A DNA stretch of 35,857 nt from Enterococcus raffinosus (GTDB lineage: Bacteria > Bacillota > Bacilli > Lactobacillales > Enterococcaceae). Location of the stretch: the NCBI RefSeq assembly GCF_018917525.1, contig NZ_JAHLOS010000044.1, positions 1 through 35,857 of the forward strand, in the 5' to 3' direction. Each line of letters opens with the position of its first letter. Position 1 is the first letter of the stretch. Of this stretch, positions 33,863-35,857 are shown one piece after another. Under the pieces are notes generated by a model. The model ran no database searches and was not told where the DNA came from. It worked only from the letters and a program-made list of their open reading frames with translations. Made by a program: the position numbers and the translations under genes.

Positions 33863-35621
33863 TGATCTTCGCCAGACTTCAGTGTGAAGTATTTTAGCAC
33901 GTAAGAATTGAAAATTTTCTCTTCCATAGCTTTGTCGTTTTATCGCTTTAATTTTGTTATTGCATCCTTCAATCAGACTCGTATGATAAGGTGTCTCAAT
34001 AGCAACTTTTACAGCATCTAAATCCAACTCTATTCCATTGATGAACGAGTCTAATTCTGTATGAACGTTCTTCGAACGATTTAATGTTAGCCATTTCGTC
34101 AATCTTTTTAGAGCATTTTTTTTCATTTTAAAAAGATCTCTAAATGTCCAAACGAGTTGATAAACAAACGCATAGATAGAATATTCCTTCTTCAATAAGA
34201 TCAATCTTTCATCATCTAACACGGGGACTTTACTGATTGGATAAAACAATGATTGAATTAACCATTTACGTTCAATGACATCAATTGGTTTTCCTGAATA
34301 TTTCTCTTTTACATCTTGATGAATTCTTCTTTGTTTAGCCATAAATCCACGAATGGCATCAACGGTGCCTGTGTAACCTTGTTCTTGCAAATAGGCATGA
34401 ATTTTGGCGTAGGTCCAGTTTTTTCCCGCAATTCTAAGACTTTTTGTCGATAAGGACCTAATTTACCTGGGAAAAAATTATCATAACAGGGATCTTTAGG
34501 ATTAAATTTCTGATCCAAATATCTTTTAATCGTTGCTGGAGTATGGCCGGTAATTTCTGAGATGCGTGAAACGGGAAGCCCTTTTTCAAAAAGACTTCTC
34601 ACTTCTTCAACAGCCTTACGCTTGTTTTCTGTCGCTTCTTCGTGTTTTCTGGCACTTTGAATTTTTTTCTCAGGAGGAATATCCTCTGTTTTCATCTTTA
34701 GATAGTTTTGAATCGTCTTGAGTGTAATTCCGGTTCGCATTCTGATTTTCAATTGCGTCATTTTTTCTACTTGTGATAATTGTCGGACATATAAAATCTT
34801 TTCTCGACGAGAAGCATAGAGGAAAAAACGCTCGACAGTTTCCTCCTCTTTTTCCTTGAGAGGGATAACGACTCGGCTAGGTAAATCTCGATAAAGAATT
34901 TTTTTACCTATTTCGATTAAACGACTGATTAAATGAAATCGATCAGATACTTGGAGTGATTGAGGATGTGCATCTTTAATCGCATTCGCATAACTTCTTG
35001 AGCCATCCCTAGCAATAATCTCAAGCTGTGGAAATTGCTTAAGTCAACTAGAAACCTCTTTTGTTTCTCGAGATTCCAGCAAATCAATAATTTCCCCGGT
35101 TTCAAAATCGACGAGAGCGCTCGCATAACGATATCTCTTTTTTAAAGCAAAATCATCAATACAAACCTTTTTTACTTGATCACCTATTATAATTGGCTTT
35201 TTTTTAGATAGTTACAGATACTGCTTTTTTTCGTTTCTATTCCCAAATCTTTCAAATGCCTAACTGCATCCAAGCTACTTTGGGTAAGTGACATCTTCTC
35301 GATTTCTTGTAAAAGTCGCTTAGACTTTTGAGCATGAGAAGCGACAAAAGAGTATCGTTCGGAAAAAGTCCGAACAGAGCATTGTTCATTTTTGCATAAA
35401 AACCGCTGGATTGATAGATGGATAAAGAGGGTTAATCCTTGAATAGGTAAATCTTGGAATCTGTGCTTATAAGTTCCATTTTTTGAAGACGAAATGGTGT
35501 GACAGTTGGGACATTTTGCTTGAGAAGAGTTTACTATCGATTGGATAACAATCGAATTTTCTGTTATCTCGTGGGAACAATAGACGAAGCGCTCATCCAT
35601 AATTTTGAGTAAATTTTCCAT
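33854..35621 (-). pseudogene. Large ISL3 transposase, two frameshifts and a stop
   Basis: The N-terminus (MENLLKIMDERFVYC) has a zinc finger CPNCHTISSSKNGTYKHR..C..C and the ISL3 HTH. A frameshift in an A-run (35198-35205) leads to KVCIDDFALKKRYRYAS (first Asp). TGA at 35044-35046 follows; then IARDGSRSYANAIKDAHPQ (second Asp), SDRFHLISRLI and an inserted HTH (VSRISEITGHTPATIKRYL). A second frameshift (A-run 34419-34424) precedes TSLIEGCNNKIKAIKRQSYG (catalytic Glu). The inserted HTH makes it the long ISL3 type, about 590 codons. Both shifts are in homopolymers. Confidence 0.9.
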
Positions 35622-35659
35622 TTGATCACTCCTCGCTGGTTAGTTCCAGTATAACTCTT

Positions 35660-35696
35660 TCAACATAAGATTGGAAAGAACCTATCTGACGCTTAC
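35660..35696. repeat. Right terminal inverted repeat of the ISL3 element
   Basis: Exact reverse complement of 33826-33862, ending ..TATCTGACGCTTAC. Confidence 0.9.
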
Positions 35697-35704
35697 AATA
35701 CAAT

Positions 35705-35718
35705 GTAAGCGTCAGATA
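35705..35718 (+). repeat. Extra copy of the 14-bp element end GTAAGCGTCAGATA
   Basis: Eight bases beyond the ISL3 right end, the same 14 bp occurs in the opposite orientation, so the junction is a palindrome. After it the sequence differs from the ISL3 end (ATAAGGCGTC). It could be the left end of another element that uses a GTAAGCG terminus, such as IS66. Confidence 0.6.
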
Positions 35719-35787
35719 ATAAGGCGTCTCGTTTTCTCCTTCGCCGACTGCTAAACTTACTATATCAACTACAGGAGGTGTTCCAAA

Positions 35788-35857
35788 TGGAGAAAAAAGA
35801 GATTGTGCCCATTCAGATCGTGGATCGAAATCCACCAATGGCACCCACTGCTCCCGC
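35788..35857 (+). CDS. Start of a gene running off the window (possible IS accessory gene)
   Basis: AGGAGGTG stands 6 nt before an ATG, and the frame is open to the window end: MEKKEIVPIQIVDRNPPMAP. Its place about 70 bp inside the GTAAGCGTCAGATA end suggests the first gene of an adjacent insertion sequence, possibly IS66-like. Only about 23 residues are visible, so the product is not identified. A minus-strand frame over the same bases has no clear ribosome site. Confidence 0.4.

Larger units (their letters stand above)
33826..35696 (-). mobile_element. ISL3-family element, decayed, 1871 bp
   Basis: Perfect 37-bp terminal repeats enclose a single large ISL3 transposase gene on the minus strand that carries two frameshifts and a nonsense codon. 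I could not find a convincing 8-bp target duplication next to the repeats. Confidence 0.85.

Noticed and set aside
34929-35126. 65-residue minus-strand reading frame inside the ISL3 element
   Set aside because: It is out of frame with the transposase, whose own frame across this stretch reads as conserved ISL3 sequence broken only by one TGA.
35626-35844. 72-residue minus-strand frame at the window end
   Set aside because: It runs across the ISL3 terminal repeat and has no clear ribosome site; the plus-strand frame at 35788 has a strong one.

Overview
The window looks like a low-GC Gram-positive chromosome, most probably Enterococcus or a close relative. The signs are AT-rich intergenic DNA, strong AGGAGG-type ribosome sites, a glucose-type PTS EIIA, a KxGKxW-type signal peptide with an LPKTGE sortase anchor, a MucBP surface protein, and IS256, IS110, ISL3 and IS21-family elements. 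No rRNA, tRNA or CRISPR array was seen. The species call is inference.

Layout. 1-2.2 kb: a two-gene ATPase/Toprim cassette on the minus strand that resembles PARIS- or OLD-type phage defence, bordered by a decayed IS21 istA. 2.9-9.2 kb: a minus-strand nucleoside-use locus (DeoR-type regulator, terminator, then nucleoside hydrolase, PTS EIIBC, PTS EIIA, YczE-like membrane protein, purine nucleoside phosphorylase, adenosine deaminase). The gene set suggests uptake and breakdown of nucleosides or a nucleoside-like glycoside, with a PTS as the importer. 9.4-12.9 kb: an unusual cluster with an HD-metallophosphoesterase fusion, a second metallophosphoesterase, a helix-turn-helix protein, a second HD protein that has lost a metal ligand, and a 72-residue protein. 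13.1-16.6 kb: a lipoprotein, a LysM protein, a zinc-knuckle/coiled-coil protein and two divergent HTH regulators separated by mirrored operators.

16.6-27.6 kb is an accessory zone of small membrane proteins and mobile DNA. It holds an IS256-family element with an 8-bp target duplication but an internal stop codon, two inverted IS110 copies (one broken, one intact) each with a structured ~300-bp left end that probably encodes a bridge RNA, and DUF772-type transposase remnants. Between the two IS110 copies is the most striking feature of the window: four tandem, separately promoted small RNA units on the minus strand (about 23.25-23.69 kb). Each has a -35, an exact 16-bp spacer, a -10, a 5' hairpin and a CTGRTTRAG-type terminator hairpin, with promoters repeating every 112-116 bp. 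I know of no named family that matches.

27.6-33.8 kb is a cell-surface region: UDP-galactopyranose mutase, a serine-rich LPXTG protein, a hexapeptide acetyltransferase, a GT8 glycosyltransferase broken by two frameshifts, and a MucBP surface protein cut off from its signal peptide by a frameshift. The window ends in a decayed ISL3 element with 37-bp perfect terminal inverted repeats, followed by a third copy of the outer 14 bp of that repeat and the start of a possible plus-strand gene.
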